From positions 19,592-83,591 of the forward strand of contig DAISXR010000002.1 in assembly GCA_036825755.1 (NCBI GenBank): a DNA stretch of 64,000 nt. The letters are read 5' to 3'. Positions 8,154 to 16,967 of the stretch are shown in pieces (the stretch's first letter is position 1; each line of letters starts with the position of its first letter). The translations under genes were made by a program, and so were the position numbers. Below the pieces are notes generated by a model. That model did not search any database, was not told the origin of the DNA, and saw nothing but the letters and a program-made list of their open reading frames with translations. This DNA is from JAJFTV01 sp036825755. Lineage in GTDB: Bacteria > Chloroflexota > Anaerolineae > Anaerolineales > Anaerolineaceae.

Positions 8154-9666
8154 TTTTGGTTAAATATCCGTTGTATGCAATTCCCGTGCCAACTGAGACC
8201 CAGCCATCCAGGTTGAACGGCAGGGTGCCGTCAGCAGAGATCCACTCGCCATTATACCGCCGGGCAATGTGCACGTGCGTGCCGGTGGAATATCCTCCCT
8301 CACAAGAAGGGTGACCAATGCGGTCACCGGTTTCCAGCACGGTACCATTTTTCACCATGTCTCGGCTTTCGATGTGCAGATACTGCACCACCCAGCCGGT
8401 TTGCTGATTACCGTCACCATCCAGATCCAGGAGTACCTGCCCGCGCTCAGCGCGCACCACCACGCCTGGAGCTACAGCCGTCACCCACGCGTCACTACCC
8501 ACGCAACCCAAGCTTTCACCGGGTGGAGCAAAATCAAGCGCGGCCCAGGCGGCTCCTCCGCTAAATGCGCCATGGGGGGCTCCGGTAAATCGCCAGATCT
8601 GACCTTCTTCAAAGGGCAGGATCATATCCGGTTGAACTAAATCAGGCGGCGTGAGGGGTTCATAGTCGCCGGGAAAAAGATAGCCAAACAATCTTTCATA
8701 TGCGGCAGAAAAACCACCTTCTGATACAGCCTGTGACCAATCTTCGTAATCCATCAGGTACGCCAGCAGATATTGAAGGCCGGCTGTACCGGCATTGATA
8801 CCGGCATCCGGCGGAACCAGCGATTCATCCTTGAGAACATAGTTGGGCACGCCATTCACCCGCCACAGATAGTACCCGCGATTGATCTCATTGGCCGCCC
8901 AGGTGAGCTGCCCGTACAACCCTTCATACCCGGCGATTTCAAACCCAAGTGGGTACATCTTTTGCTTTTCGGTCACCTCTTTTGAGGTAACCCAACCGCT
9001 GCGGTACTCCAGCAGCGCCAGCAATAAACGAGGATTGATGGAAAAATCCTGGCTGACCCACTGGATCACATAGGCGCCGGTGCGATTTTTGTTTTCAAGC
9101 CCTTCCAAATAGTTGGAAAGAAAGCCGTCGGAAGCGGCGATAAATTGCTCCACGTCAAAACCAACGGTTGATGGACCGTATACCACTTCTGAATCCGGGA
9201 GCATTTTATAAGCCGGACCGGTTGGTTTGGGCGCCGGCGCGGGGACGATCAGCTTCTGATCCGGGTAGATGATTTCGGTGATCCGCATGTCATTGGCGTC
9301 TGCCAGTGTTTGCAGGCCGATCCGGTAATTTCGAGCAATCCCGGATAGCGAATCACCGGACTGCACCGTGTATTCAGACGGTTCGGTGCGCATGGAGGGG
9401 AGTTGTCTGTACGCGTCAGGTGTGGGCGAGGGAGTGGGCCGGATAGCCGGCAGGGTGGAAGTGGCGACAATTTCTGCTGGCGGCTGCGTAACCGAATCAC
9501 TCTGCAGACGTGTGGGAACAGGCGAGTTGACGTGCAGACTGGTCTGAGGGCTGATCACTGCCATGTCAGCGGTCGCCTTAAGGGAGGGCAGATTACAGCC
9601 GGCGGTTGAGAGGATCAACAGCAGCAAAACAAAAGAACCACAAATACGGACAGGTAATTGTTTCAT
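8095..9666 (-). CDS. LysM-lysozyme-like-M23 peptidase lipoprotein (paralogue C)
   Basis: A 523-residue paralogue with a canonical lipobox LSTAGC (Cys24), a LysM domain at about 99-142 (YTVQSGDSLSGIA), the middle domain with NPRLLLALLEYRSGW, and an intact M23 domain: His365, Asp378, His464/His466, with His431 in QYLHIE. The DLDGDG loop is at 414-419. Cysteines flanking the active site (GCVGS, PSCEGG) are shared by all three copies and may form a disulfide. It starts 24 bases after the HIT gene and probably belongs to the operon beginning with inositol-phosphate synthase. The role is likely cell-wall remodelling at the cell surface. Confidence 0.86.
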   Translation of the reverse strand: MKQLPVRICGSFVLLLLILSTAGCNLPSLKATADMAVISPQTSLHVNSPVPTRLQSDSVTQPPAEIVATSTLPAIRPTPSPTPDAYRQLPSMRTEPSEYTVQSGDSLSGIARNYRIGLQTLADANDMRITEIIYPDQKLIVPAPAPKPTGPAYKMLPDSEVVYGPSTVGFDVEQFIAASDGFLSNYLEGLENKNRTGAYVIQWVSQDFSINPRLLLALLEYRSGWVTSKEVTEKQKMYPLGFEIAGYEGLYGQLTWAANEINRGYYLWRVNGVPNYVLKDESLVPPDAGINAGTAGLQYLLAYLMDYEDWSQAVSEGGFSAAYERLFGYLFPGDYEPLTPPDLVQPDMILPFEEGQIWRFTGAPHGAFSGGAAWAALDFAPPGESLGCVGSDAWVTAVAPGVVVRAERGQVLLDLDGDGNQQTGWVVQYLHIESRDMVKNGTVLETGDRIGHPSCEGGYSTGTHVHIARRYNGEWISADGTLPFNLDGWVSVGTGIAYNGYLTKNGQTVSAYVGNSPYHKIQR

Positions 9667-9690
9667 TTGTAAAGAAAAAAGAAATAAACG

Positions 9691-10056
9691 CTAGAAACCG
9701 GGCAGGCTCTTGCCGGCCAGCAAATGCATGTGTATGTGAAAAATGGTCTGTCCCGCGCCGCGTCCCACATTGAAGATCAACCGGTAACCACTCTGATCCA
9801 GACCCATTTGGGCTGCCAGTTTGGCGGCGGTGAGCGACAGATGCCCGATCAACGGGCGGTCATCCGGTTGAATGTTATGGATGGAAGGGATGTGCCGGTG
9901 AGGGATGATGAGCAGGTGGGTGGGGGCTTTTGGTTGAATATCACGTATCACCAGGCAATACTCATCCCGGTATTCCACCTGGGCTGGGGCTTGTCCGCGC
10001 GAAATACGGCAGAAAAGGCATTGATCGTCATACGACAGGTTTTGTTCGCCGTCCAT
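9691..10056 (-). CDS. HIT family nucleotide hydrolase/transferase
   Basis: A 121-residue histidine-triad protein. The C-terminal motif HIHMHLLAG contains the catalytic triad, and an N-terminal CLFCRI pair suggests the zinc-binding variant of HINT-type proteins. Such enzymes hydrolyse AMP-linked amines or dinucleotide polyphosphates in the cytoplasm. The gene lies four bases after the polysaccharide deacetylase-like gene and is clearly part of the same transcription unit, but the sequence gives no specific functional link to the cell-wall genes around it. Confidence 0.93.
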   Translation of the reverse strand: MDGEQNLSYDDQCLFCRISRGQAPAQVEYRDEYCLVIRDIQPKAPTHLLIIPHRHIPSIHNIQPDDRPLIGHLSLTAAKLAAQMGLDQSGYRLIFNVGRGAGQTIFHIHMHLLAGKSLPGF

Positions 10057-10060
10057 TCAC

Positions 10061-11413
10061 TTACTCCGCCTGACCGGCTTCCAAAGTGGGGATCTCACCG
10101 GTGATATCCTGGCAGTAATAGGAATAGTAATTCAGTTCCTCCTGCCGGTGGGTCTTCGCATACTCACGGGCTTCATCGCCCATGTTGGCCACATCGTCCA
10201 GGTGGTACGCCGCATCGGTGCTCCAGTAGCGTGGCAGGGTCATCAACGGATCGCCGGCTGGACCTTCAGGAATGTAACTGGGCATGGCAGGATTGTATTC
10301 CAGTGACTGCGGTATCCAGTTATACATGATGGGTCCGCGCGGGTTGACGGTAAATCCAAGGCGGTAACCGGTTTCGCGAGCCAGTTGAACCGAACGGGGT
10401 GTGAAACTGCCGCCCGCCCAGATGTACGCCATCGGTTGCGCGGTGTCGCAATTTTCAACCGGCAGCCCGGTGACGGGATCTTTGCAGTAAAAATGTTCCC
10501 GGATCTTCTGCCGCGAGATGTTCAGCTCGGAAAGGATGTATTCATCGGTGGACGAGGCTGTGATGTTGGTGTTGTGCACGTTGCCGTGGGATTGGATATC
10601 GAGATAGCCGCTGGCATTATAGGCTTCCATCTGTTCCCACAAACCGGCATAGTTTTCATCCGGACAGCATTCCAATGGAGAGGCAGCTCGCGTATCGGTG
10701 TCGCCTATCAACCACGCCAGGGTCAGCGTCCAGTCATACTCTTTCAGGTATTTCCAAAAATGCTCCCGCACGCCGCCGGGCCGCCGGTCATCCAGGATGA
10801 TGTAAAGCGAACGGGGCGGAATGTAGGCGTTTTCTTCCAGAAACGCGGTCAACTCAGCGGTGGTCACGGTTTCAAAGCCCGTTTCATGGGCATGTTCGAC
10901 AAACGTGACCATATCACTGTGGGTCACATTCATCGGGTCGGTGATGGCTGTGCCATCCTCGGCAATGCCGTGATACATCACCGCCATCACCACCGTACCC
11001 GGTCGGCTTTTATTGGGATCCAGGCGATTTTTCAAATACTGGCAGGTGTCTTCGATATAGGTTACCGGCTGGCTGCCGGAAGGAAGCAGCGTGGTATTGA
11101 AAGCCGCAGCCAGGGTGGGCGCTGGGCCGCTGTAACGGGTGGCGCTGGGCTGATTGGTCGCAGAGGGAGTGGCTGCGGTGGGTGTTGCGGGAGGTTGGGT
11201 GGCTGAAGGCTGCTGGGTGGGCGGCACAATTGCGTAGGTGGCCGTCAGCATGGCCTGTTCAAATACCTGGGTGAGATCAGGAGTACTGCCTGCCGGCGCT
11301 GAACAGCCGGCAAGCAGAAAGATGGTCAGGCAAAAGGCGAACAATCTGCGCACGGACGCCGCTGCTTCGGCGGTTTGTATAGCACGGGGCAAACGGCTTC
11401 CGATAAATCGCAT
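10061..11413 (-). CDS. polysaccharide deacetylase (NodB-fold) lipoprotein
   Basis: A 450-residue lipoprotein with a lipobox FLLAGC (Cys37) and a Thr/Pro-rich linker to about residue 95. The NodB-like domain begins VVMAVMYHGIA. It retains a catalytic Asp pair in IILDDRRPG and the metal-binding HxxxH in SHGNVHN. These enzymes remove N-acetyl groups from surface glycans such as peptidoglycan or chitin-like polymers. The domain is extended by a long C-terminal part containing many aromatic residues. Its start lies two bases after the inositol synthase stop codon. Activity is plausible since the metal residues are present; the substrate is not determined. Confidence 0.82.
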   Translation of the reverse strand: MRFIGSRLPRAIQTAEAAASVRRLFAFCLTIFLLAGCSAPAGSTPDLTQVFEQAMLTATYAIVPPTQQPSATQPPATPTAATPSATNQPSATRYSGPAPTLAAAFNTTLLPSGSQPVTYIEDTCQYLKNRLDPNKSRPGTVVMAVMYHGIAEDGTAITDPMNVTHSDMVTFVEHAHETGFETVTTAELTAFLEENAYIPPRSLYIILDDRRPGGVREHFWKYLKEYDWTLTLAWLIGDTDTRAASPLECCPDENYAGLWEQMEAYNASGYLDIQSHGNVHNTNITASSTDEYILSELNISRQKIREHFYCKDPVTGLPVENCDTAQPMAYIWAGGSFTPRSVQLARETGYRLGFTVNPRGPIMYNWIPQSLEYNPAMPSYIPEGPAGDPLMTLPRYWSTDAAYHLDDVANMGDEAREYAKTHRQEELNYYSYYCQDITGEIPTLEAGQAE

Positions 11414-11415
11414 AT

Positions 11416-12528
<1,113 letters not shown>

Positions 12529-12597
12529 TCAAATCTCTCCACGTTATTAACAGGAATCAAGTCTACCGTACACACGATATTTTTCGGCAGAGTTCTC

Positions 12598-12603
12598 ATT
12601 ATA
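12598..12603 (-). promoter_or_regulatory. -10 element upstream of ino1
   Basis: TATAAT on the minus strand would give a leader of about 63 bases before the ino1 start. No matching -35 is found at 15-18 bases, so the assignment rests on the -10 alone. Confidence 0.4.
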
Positions 12604-12637
12604 CTTCGTTTGAAGTGATTTGAATTTTATCAAGGAA

Positions 12638-12668
12638 AACCGACCGGTCATCTTGAAGCCGGCCGGTT
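12638..12668 (-). terminator. terminator hairpin after the permease gene
   Basis: A ten-base-pair stem with one mismatch, AACCGACCGG at 12638-12647 against CCGGCCGGTT at 12659-12668, lies 31 bases beyond the permease stop. On the minus strand it is followed by a short T-rich run. It separates the peptide transporter from the ino1 operon. Confidence 0.6.
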
Positions 12669-12699
12669 GTATCTGGATGCTTATGGCAACTTGCTTTTC

Positions 12700-13635
12700 T
12701 TAACCGGAGATGTCCTGCAAACGAGGGTCCAGCACGTCGCGCAGGCCGTCACCGGTGAGATTGAATGATAGCACGGTGAGCATGATAGCCAGCCCGGGGA
12801 AGAACACCAGGTGAGGTGCATTGAACACACTGTTGCGCTCTTCACCCAGCATCAGGCCCCATTCCGGCTTGGGAAATTCCGCGCCCAGACCCAAAAAACT
12901 CAGCGCAGCTGCAGACAGGATGGCAGAGGCAATCCCCAATGTACCCTGCACGATCAGGGGCGTGAGTGCATTGGGCAGCACGCGGGTAAATAACAACCGC
13001 ACACGTGAGGCTCCCAGTGCGCGCGAGGCTGTCACGAAATCGAGCTCTTTAATGGTGACCACACCTGCCCGCAGCACGCGCGCATAGGTTGGGATGGAGA
13101 CAATTGCAATAGCGTACAACGCATTCTTCAGTCCCGGGCCCAGCACCGCCACAATAGCGATCGCCAGCAGCAGGCTGGGAAAGGCCATCAACACATCCAG
13201 CGTTCGCATGATCAGGTCATCCGCCCAGCCGCCCAGAAATCCCGCGATGGCTCCCAGTAATCCACCGATCACAATGGCGATGGAGATGGTGGAAATGCCA
13301 ATCTGAAGTGACAGGCGTGAACCAAATACGATGCGGGAGAACAGATCACGGTTGTTGCCGTCGATACCCATGATATGTTCCTGTTTGTCAGCCGGGCAGC
13401 CGAACAGATGCACACAGGGTGTATCACGGCGAATCACATTTTCCAGCGGGGTGAGGGGGTCAAATGGAGCAATCTGTTCTGCAAATATGGCCACCAGGAT
13501 CAGCGTTCCCAATATGAGCAAACCGGTCCGCGCAGAACGGTGCCGGATCAGACGACGGAGCGCATCCTGGGTGGGGGTTCTTTGTTTCACTTTGCTTAGT
13601 TTGGTTTTCTTGAGGAGTTCAGTTTCTGCTGCCAT
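12700..13635 (-). CDS. oligopeptide ABC transporter permease, DppC/OppC type
   Basis: A 311-residue inner-membrane permease. It has an N-terminal helix (about 36-53), an external loop, and the five-helix BPD_transp_1 core. The EAA-type coupling loop ASRALGASRVRLLFTRVLPN is followed by the GxxxSxLGLG-type end (AALSFLGLGAEFPKPEWG). DppC-type proteins pair with DppB in importing peptides or related solutes. It starts three bases after the DppB stop, so the two are translated together. No ATPase (DppD/DppF) is present in the window, so ATPase subunits must be encoded elsewhere. Confidence 0.94.
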   Translation of the reverse strand: MAAETELLKKTKLSKVKQRTPTQDALRRLIRHRSARTGLLILGTLILVAIFAEQIAPFDPLTPLENVIRRDTPCVHLFGCPADKQEHIMGIDGNNRDLFSRIVFGSRLSLQIGISTISIAIVIGGLLGAIAGFLGGWADDLIMRTLDVLMAFPSLLLAIAIVAVLGPGLKNALYAIAIVSIPTYARVLRAGVVTIKELDFVTASRALGASRVRLLFTRVLPNALTPLIVQGTLGIASAILSAAALSFLGLGAEFPKPEWGLMLGEERNSVFNAPHLVFFPGLAIMLTVLSFNLTGDGLRDVLDPRLQDISG

Positions 13636-13638
13636 GGC

Positions 13639-14715
13639 TTACTCCAATCGGATGCGAGGATCCAGGTATGCGTAAGAGACGTCGACCACCAGATTGGTGA
13701 CCACAAAGATGAAGGCTACCACCACGGAGAACCCCTGAACGATAGGGTAATCGCGCGATTGGATGCCCTGTACCATTTTGGATCCGAGACCTGGCAGCGA
13801 GAAGATGGTTTCGGTGAGTACCGCCCCGGAAAGCAAACCACCCGTTTGCAGGCCGATGATGGTCACAATGGGGATCAACGCGTTTCGCAGGCCATGTTTG
13901 AGCACTACCAGCTTTTCCTCCAGGCCTTTGGCGCGTGCTGCGCGGATGTAATCCTGGCCCAGCACGTCCAGCAAACTGGAGCGGGTCATGCGGGCGATGG
14001 TTGCCATGGAGATGGTTCCAACCGCCAGGGAGGGCAAGATGAGATGCCACAGAGCATCCTTTAGGAGCACCCAGTTCTTTGTGAGAAGACCGTTCAGGAT
14101 GGCCGAATTGGATACCAGCGCGAGCAGAAACTTTGGCATACCTTCCAGATCGGTCATATCCCATTGTTTCGCCAATGGAATCAAAGAGATTCCGGGTGAC
14201 AGTCTTCCGGATGGTGGGATATAAAATGGAGTATCTTTTAACACAAGTGCGAAGAGGTACGCCAGCAGCAATCCGAGCCAGAAAACCGGCATGGAAACGC
14301 CCATATTGGCCATGATCATGGTGAGCGTGTCGCCAATTTTGTTGCGGTTAAGAGCGGCAACCAGACCCAGCAGAATACCAAATGTGGAAGAGAACATCAT
14401 CGCAAAAAATGTCAGCTCGATGGTCATGGGCAGACGTTCCGCGATGACATCGATTACCAGGCGGCGATCACGGATCGTTAATCCGAAATCCCCCTTGATC
14501 ACATTACCGATATACGAAAAAAACTGTACCGGGATACTTTTATCCAGACCATACCTCATTCTGAATTCGTCACATTTTGCCTGTGTTGCCTTTTCACCCA
14601 GCATCACATCACATGGGTCACCAGGGATCATGCGGGTGATGGCAAAAGTAACCAACAGTATTCCAAGCAATACCGGGGTGAGCATAATCAGTCGACGGAC
14701 AATATATTGGAGCAT
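13639..14715 (-). CDS. oligopeptide ABC transporter permease, DppB/OppB type
   Basis: A 358-residue permease starting MLQYIVRRLIMLTPVLLGI, the usual DppB N-terminus, with six predicted membrane helices. The signature RSSLLDVLGQDYIRAARAKG carries the EAA coupling loop that contacts the ATPase. It follows the substrate-binding protein gene after a 195-base spacer containing a strong hairpin, so its expression is probably lower than that of the binding protein. The substrate is unknown, but peptide, nickel or oligosaccharide import are the usual roles. Confidence 0.94.
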   Translation of the reverse strand: MLQYIVRRLIMLTPVLLGILLVTFAITRMIPGDPCDVMLGEKATQAKCDEFRMRYGLDKSIPVQFFSYIGNVIKGDFGLTIRDRRLVIDVIAERLPMTIELTFFAMMFSSTFGILLGLVAALNRNKIGDTLTMIMANMGVSMPVFWLGLLLAYLFALVLKDTPFYIPPSGRLSPGISLIPLAKQWDMTDLEGMPKFLLALVSNSAILNGLLTKNWVLLKDALWHLILPSLAVGTISMATIARMTRSSLLDVLGQDYIRAARAKGLEEKLVVLKHGLRNALIPIVTIIGLQTGGLLSGAVLTETIFSLPGLGSKMVQGIQSRDYPIVQGFSVVVAFIFVVTNLVVDVSYAYLDPRIRLE

Positions 14716-14858
14716 TCTTTTCTCCGTGGGACAGCAATAAAAGACAGGCGTAAGCTGATTTCCATCAGCGGTTTATCGACGAAAACGAACTGGAACCCTC
14801 ACAGAAAACTGATCGGTGAAGATTCAGCCAATCCCATAAGATGTAAAGGATGAATTGA

Positions 14859-14887
14859 AGCAGGATGGGATACACTCCCATCCTGCT
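14859..14887 (-). terminator. intercistronic hairpin between binding protein and permeases
   Basis: A perfect 12-base-pair stem (AGCAGGATGGGA at 14859-14870 and its complement at 14876-14887) with a five-base loop lies just downstream of the binding-protein stop. On the minus strand no long T run follows, so it more likely stabilises the upstream mRNA or only partly terminates. This is common where binding proteins are made in excess. Confidence 0.6.
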
Positions 14888-14910
14888 TTTCAAATTACCG
14901 AAAAACAGGA

Positions 14911-16644
14911 TTATTCAGGCGGCTGGTTCAAAATCTTGGGCCCGAAGAAATCCTTCCAGTAGGAGTACGAACCTGTGTTCCCCAGGCGGTTGGGCGCGTT
15001 GTAGTCCCAAGTGCGGTAGAAGCTGGCGACCACATCGTTGGCATCGAATCCGGCGCCGTTGGAATACACCACACCCTGACGCAGGGCGCAAACGTATTCT
15101 GTGGCATCGGCATTGGCTTCACAGCTCTCGGCCAGACTGGGTTCAAGTTGGGAGGTGCCCCAGGTGAACTTGAACAGGGTATCGAACATCTGCAAACAGG
15201 CGGTGAAAGAGGAACCGTCTGTTTCATCGGCGCAGTCCAGTGAAACCGGTTCACCATCCTGCGAGAAGACCAGTACACCGTCACCGGTGGTCATTTCCAT
15301 GTAGTTCTCGTTATACGGGCCGATGACCACGTTCCCAATCTCTTTATTGAATGCAAACGCGGTGGCGCCGTTGGCGAGAATGATGTAAGGAACATGCTGG
15401 TCAATCAACTCGTTGACGATGTCATAATGAGCCTGACGTTCAGCCGGGTCAGACAGCCGTGCGGCGGCCTTGACCTCGTCCATAATGTCGGGCCAGGGAT
15501 CTCCGGTGGATTTGGTGGTGCCCATCAGATACACATCGTACCAGTTGGTGGCATCCGGGAAGTCTTCACTCCAACCGAGCAGGAACATCTGGGCATTGCC
15601 TTCACGGGTGTACGGCAGGTAGGCGGCCCATTCCTGCAGACTTAGGGTCACATTGATGCCGATTTCCGCAAACTGAGCCTGCAGATCCTGTGCGATCTTG
15701 GTTGGCTGCGGGAAGTACGGGCGAGTGCGTTCAGCGTAAGACAGCTCGATGGTCTGAGTGAAGTCGAAACCAACCGATTCGAGCATCTCTTTCGCTTTGG
15801 CAGGATCATACGCCGGTGAGGCATAATCTGGGTTGTGACCGGGGACTACGCCGGGAGGGGCAAACTGAGTGGCGGGGGTCGCGCCTTCAGGATAGAAGTT
15901 AGTCACCAGACGTTGCTTGTCGACGGCAATGGCGAAAGCCTGCCGGACGGTCTCATCGGTGAAAGGTTCCTTCAGATTGTTCAGGCCCAAATACAGGAAG
16001 TTGTTGAACTGGCGCGGGTACAGTGTCAGGTTGGAATCACCCTTGACCGTCGCGTAATCGTCGGTGGCCACATTAACGATGCCATCCACATTACCGGATT
16101 GAAGATCCAGCAGACGGGCGGCAGCTTCAGTGCTCCATTTGAGGATGAACGTATCATTTTGAACTTCATTACCCCAGTAGGTTTCGCTGGGTACAAAGGA
16201 CATGTGATCGCCGCGCACCCATTCCTGCAGTACATACGGACCGGTTCCGATGGGGTTTTCATTGATGGCAGCGGCGTCACCGCCGGTTTCATCCAGATAG
16301 TCAGAATCAAGGATGGGGAAGGATGGAACGGCCACCTTGACCATGAAAGCCGGATCCGGATTGCAGAACGTAAATTTGACCGTATATTGATCGACGGCTT
16401 CCATCGCTTTCATATTGCCGCCGTATTCACAATCGGGGGCTTCATATTTCATTGGCACAAATTCAGCGACCGGAGCTGCCTCTGTCGGTGCTTCCGTGGG
16501 GGCTTCTGTGGCTTCTTCCTGGGCCACTTCTTCCACAGGGGCTTCGGTGGCAGGCGCCTCTTCCTCTTTGGGGGCGCACGCTGTAAATGCCAGGATGATC
16601 ACCAGAATTACAGCCAGTACAGTATAGAAACGGATTTTATTCAC
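14911..16644 (-). CDS. ABC transporter substrate-binding lipoprotein, family 5, apparently circularly permuted
   Basis: A 577-residue lipoprotein starting with GTG behind AAGGAG; lipobox AFTAC gives Cys23, followed by a Glu/Pro/Thr-rich tether to about residue 62. The mature domain then begins with MEAVDQYTVKFTF, a segment that normally sits about 120 residues into SBP family 5 proteins. It runs through NENPIGTGPYVL to the usual C-terminal part (PYIILANGATAFAF, 419-432). After residue 452 the normally N-terminal segment follows: VSLDCADETDGSS, SLAESCEANADATEYVCALRQG (cut here for length at 503-524) and FDANDVVASFYRTWD (533-547). So the order is B-C-A rather than A-B-C. Conserved cysteines may form disulfides. 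It should deliver peptides or similar solutes to the adjacent permeases. Confidence 0.88.
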   Translation of the reverse strand: MNKIRFYTVLAVILVIILAFTACAPKEEEAPATEAPVEEVAQEEATEAPTEAPTEAAPVAEFVPMKYEAPDCEYGGNMKAMEAVDQYTVKFTFCNPDPAFMVKVAVPSFPILDSDYLDETGGDAAAINENPIGTGPYVLQEWVRGDHMSFVPSETYWGNEVQNDTFILKWSTEAAARLLDLQSGNVDGIVNVATDDYATVKGDSNLTLYPRQFNNFLYLGLNNLKEPFTDETVRQAFAIAVDKQRLVTNFYPEGATPATQFAPPGVVPGHNPDYASPAYDPAKAKEMLESVGFDFTQTIELSYAERTRPYFPQPTKIAQDLQAQFAEIGINVTLSLQEWAAYLPYTREGNAQMFLLGWSEDFPDATNWYDVYLMGTTKSTGDPWPDIMDEVKAAARLSDPAERQAHYDIVNELIDQHVPYIILANGATAFAFNKEIGNVVIGPYNENYMEMTTGDGVLVFSQDGEPVSLDCADETDGSSFTACLQMFDTLFKFTWGTSQLEPSLAESCEANADATEYVCALRQGVVYSNGAGFDANDVVASFYRTWDYNAPNRLGNTGSYSYWKDFFGPKILNQPPE

Positions 16645-16900
16645 TTTTCACTCCTTCATGTCAGAACAGCTTGAATTAAAAGGAAAAATATTCTCGTCCT
16701 TTGATGTGATACGATGCGGGCACCTCCCTCCTTTGACAAACTAAAACCAGAATCAATCAAATCAACCTGCGATGTGATCACCAAACGAAAGGATTGTCTG
16801 GATGCCTTTGAGAACGGATATGAAGTTGTGGTAACAATAAGTGAATAGGATGAGGATACAACAGGAAAAATTCGGAATTACGTTTAATCCACCTGACTCC
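16645..16900 (-). promoter_or_regulatory. long 5' leader of the binding-protein mRNA
   Basis: About 250 transcribed bases lie between the predicted start near 16894 and the GTG at 16644. I recognise no riboswitch in it. A very strong ribosome-binding tract AAAGGAGG (16727-16734) precedes a possible 15-codon leader frame starting GTG at 16723 and ending TAA at 16676; the three-base spacing is short for efficient initiation. A normal AAGGAG site sits before the binding-protein start itself. Confidence 0.35.
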
Positions 16901-16928
16901 ATTATAGAGGAAATCAGGGGGTTGTCAA
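16901..16928 (-). promoter_or_regulatory. consensus sigma-70 promoter of the peptide transporter operon
   Basis: On the minus strand the -35 TTGACA (16923-16928) and -10 TATAAT (16901-16906) are both perfect, 16 bases apart. This is the closest match to consensus in the window and implies strong expression of the binding protein. Confidence 0.85.
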
Positions 16929-16967
16929 ATCAAATGACGCCTGCAATTTTCCGAAGGGATACCGCTA

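Noticed and set aside
10385..11206. A 273-codon plus-strand frame opposite the deacetylase-like gene
   Set aside because: No ribosome site, no domain, Gly/Arg/His-rich shadow composition, and the opposite strand has a lipobox and NodB motifs.
15835..16674. A 279-codon plus-strand frame opposite the binding-protein gene
   Set aside because: Antisense to a protein with clear family motifs; the translation has no domain and its low-complexity end mirrors the Glu/Pro/Thr tether.
16645..16900. Riboswitch in the binding-protein leader
   Set aside because: The length would allow one, but I could match no known aptamer core; only the ribosome-site tract stands out.
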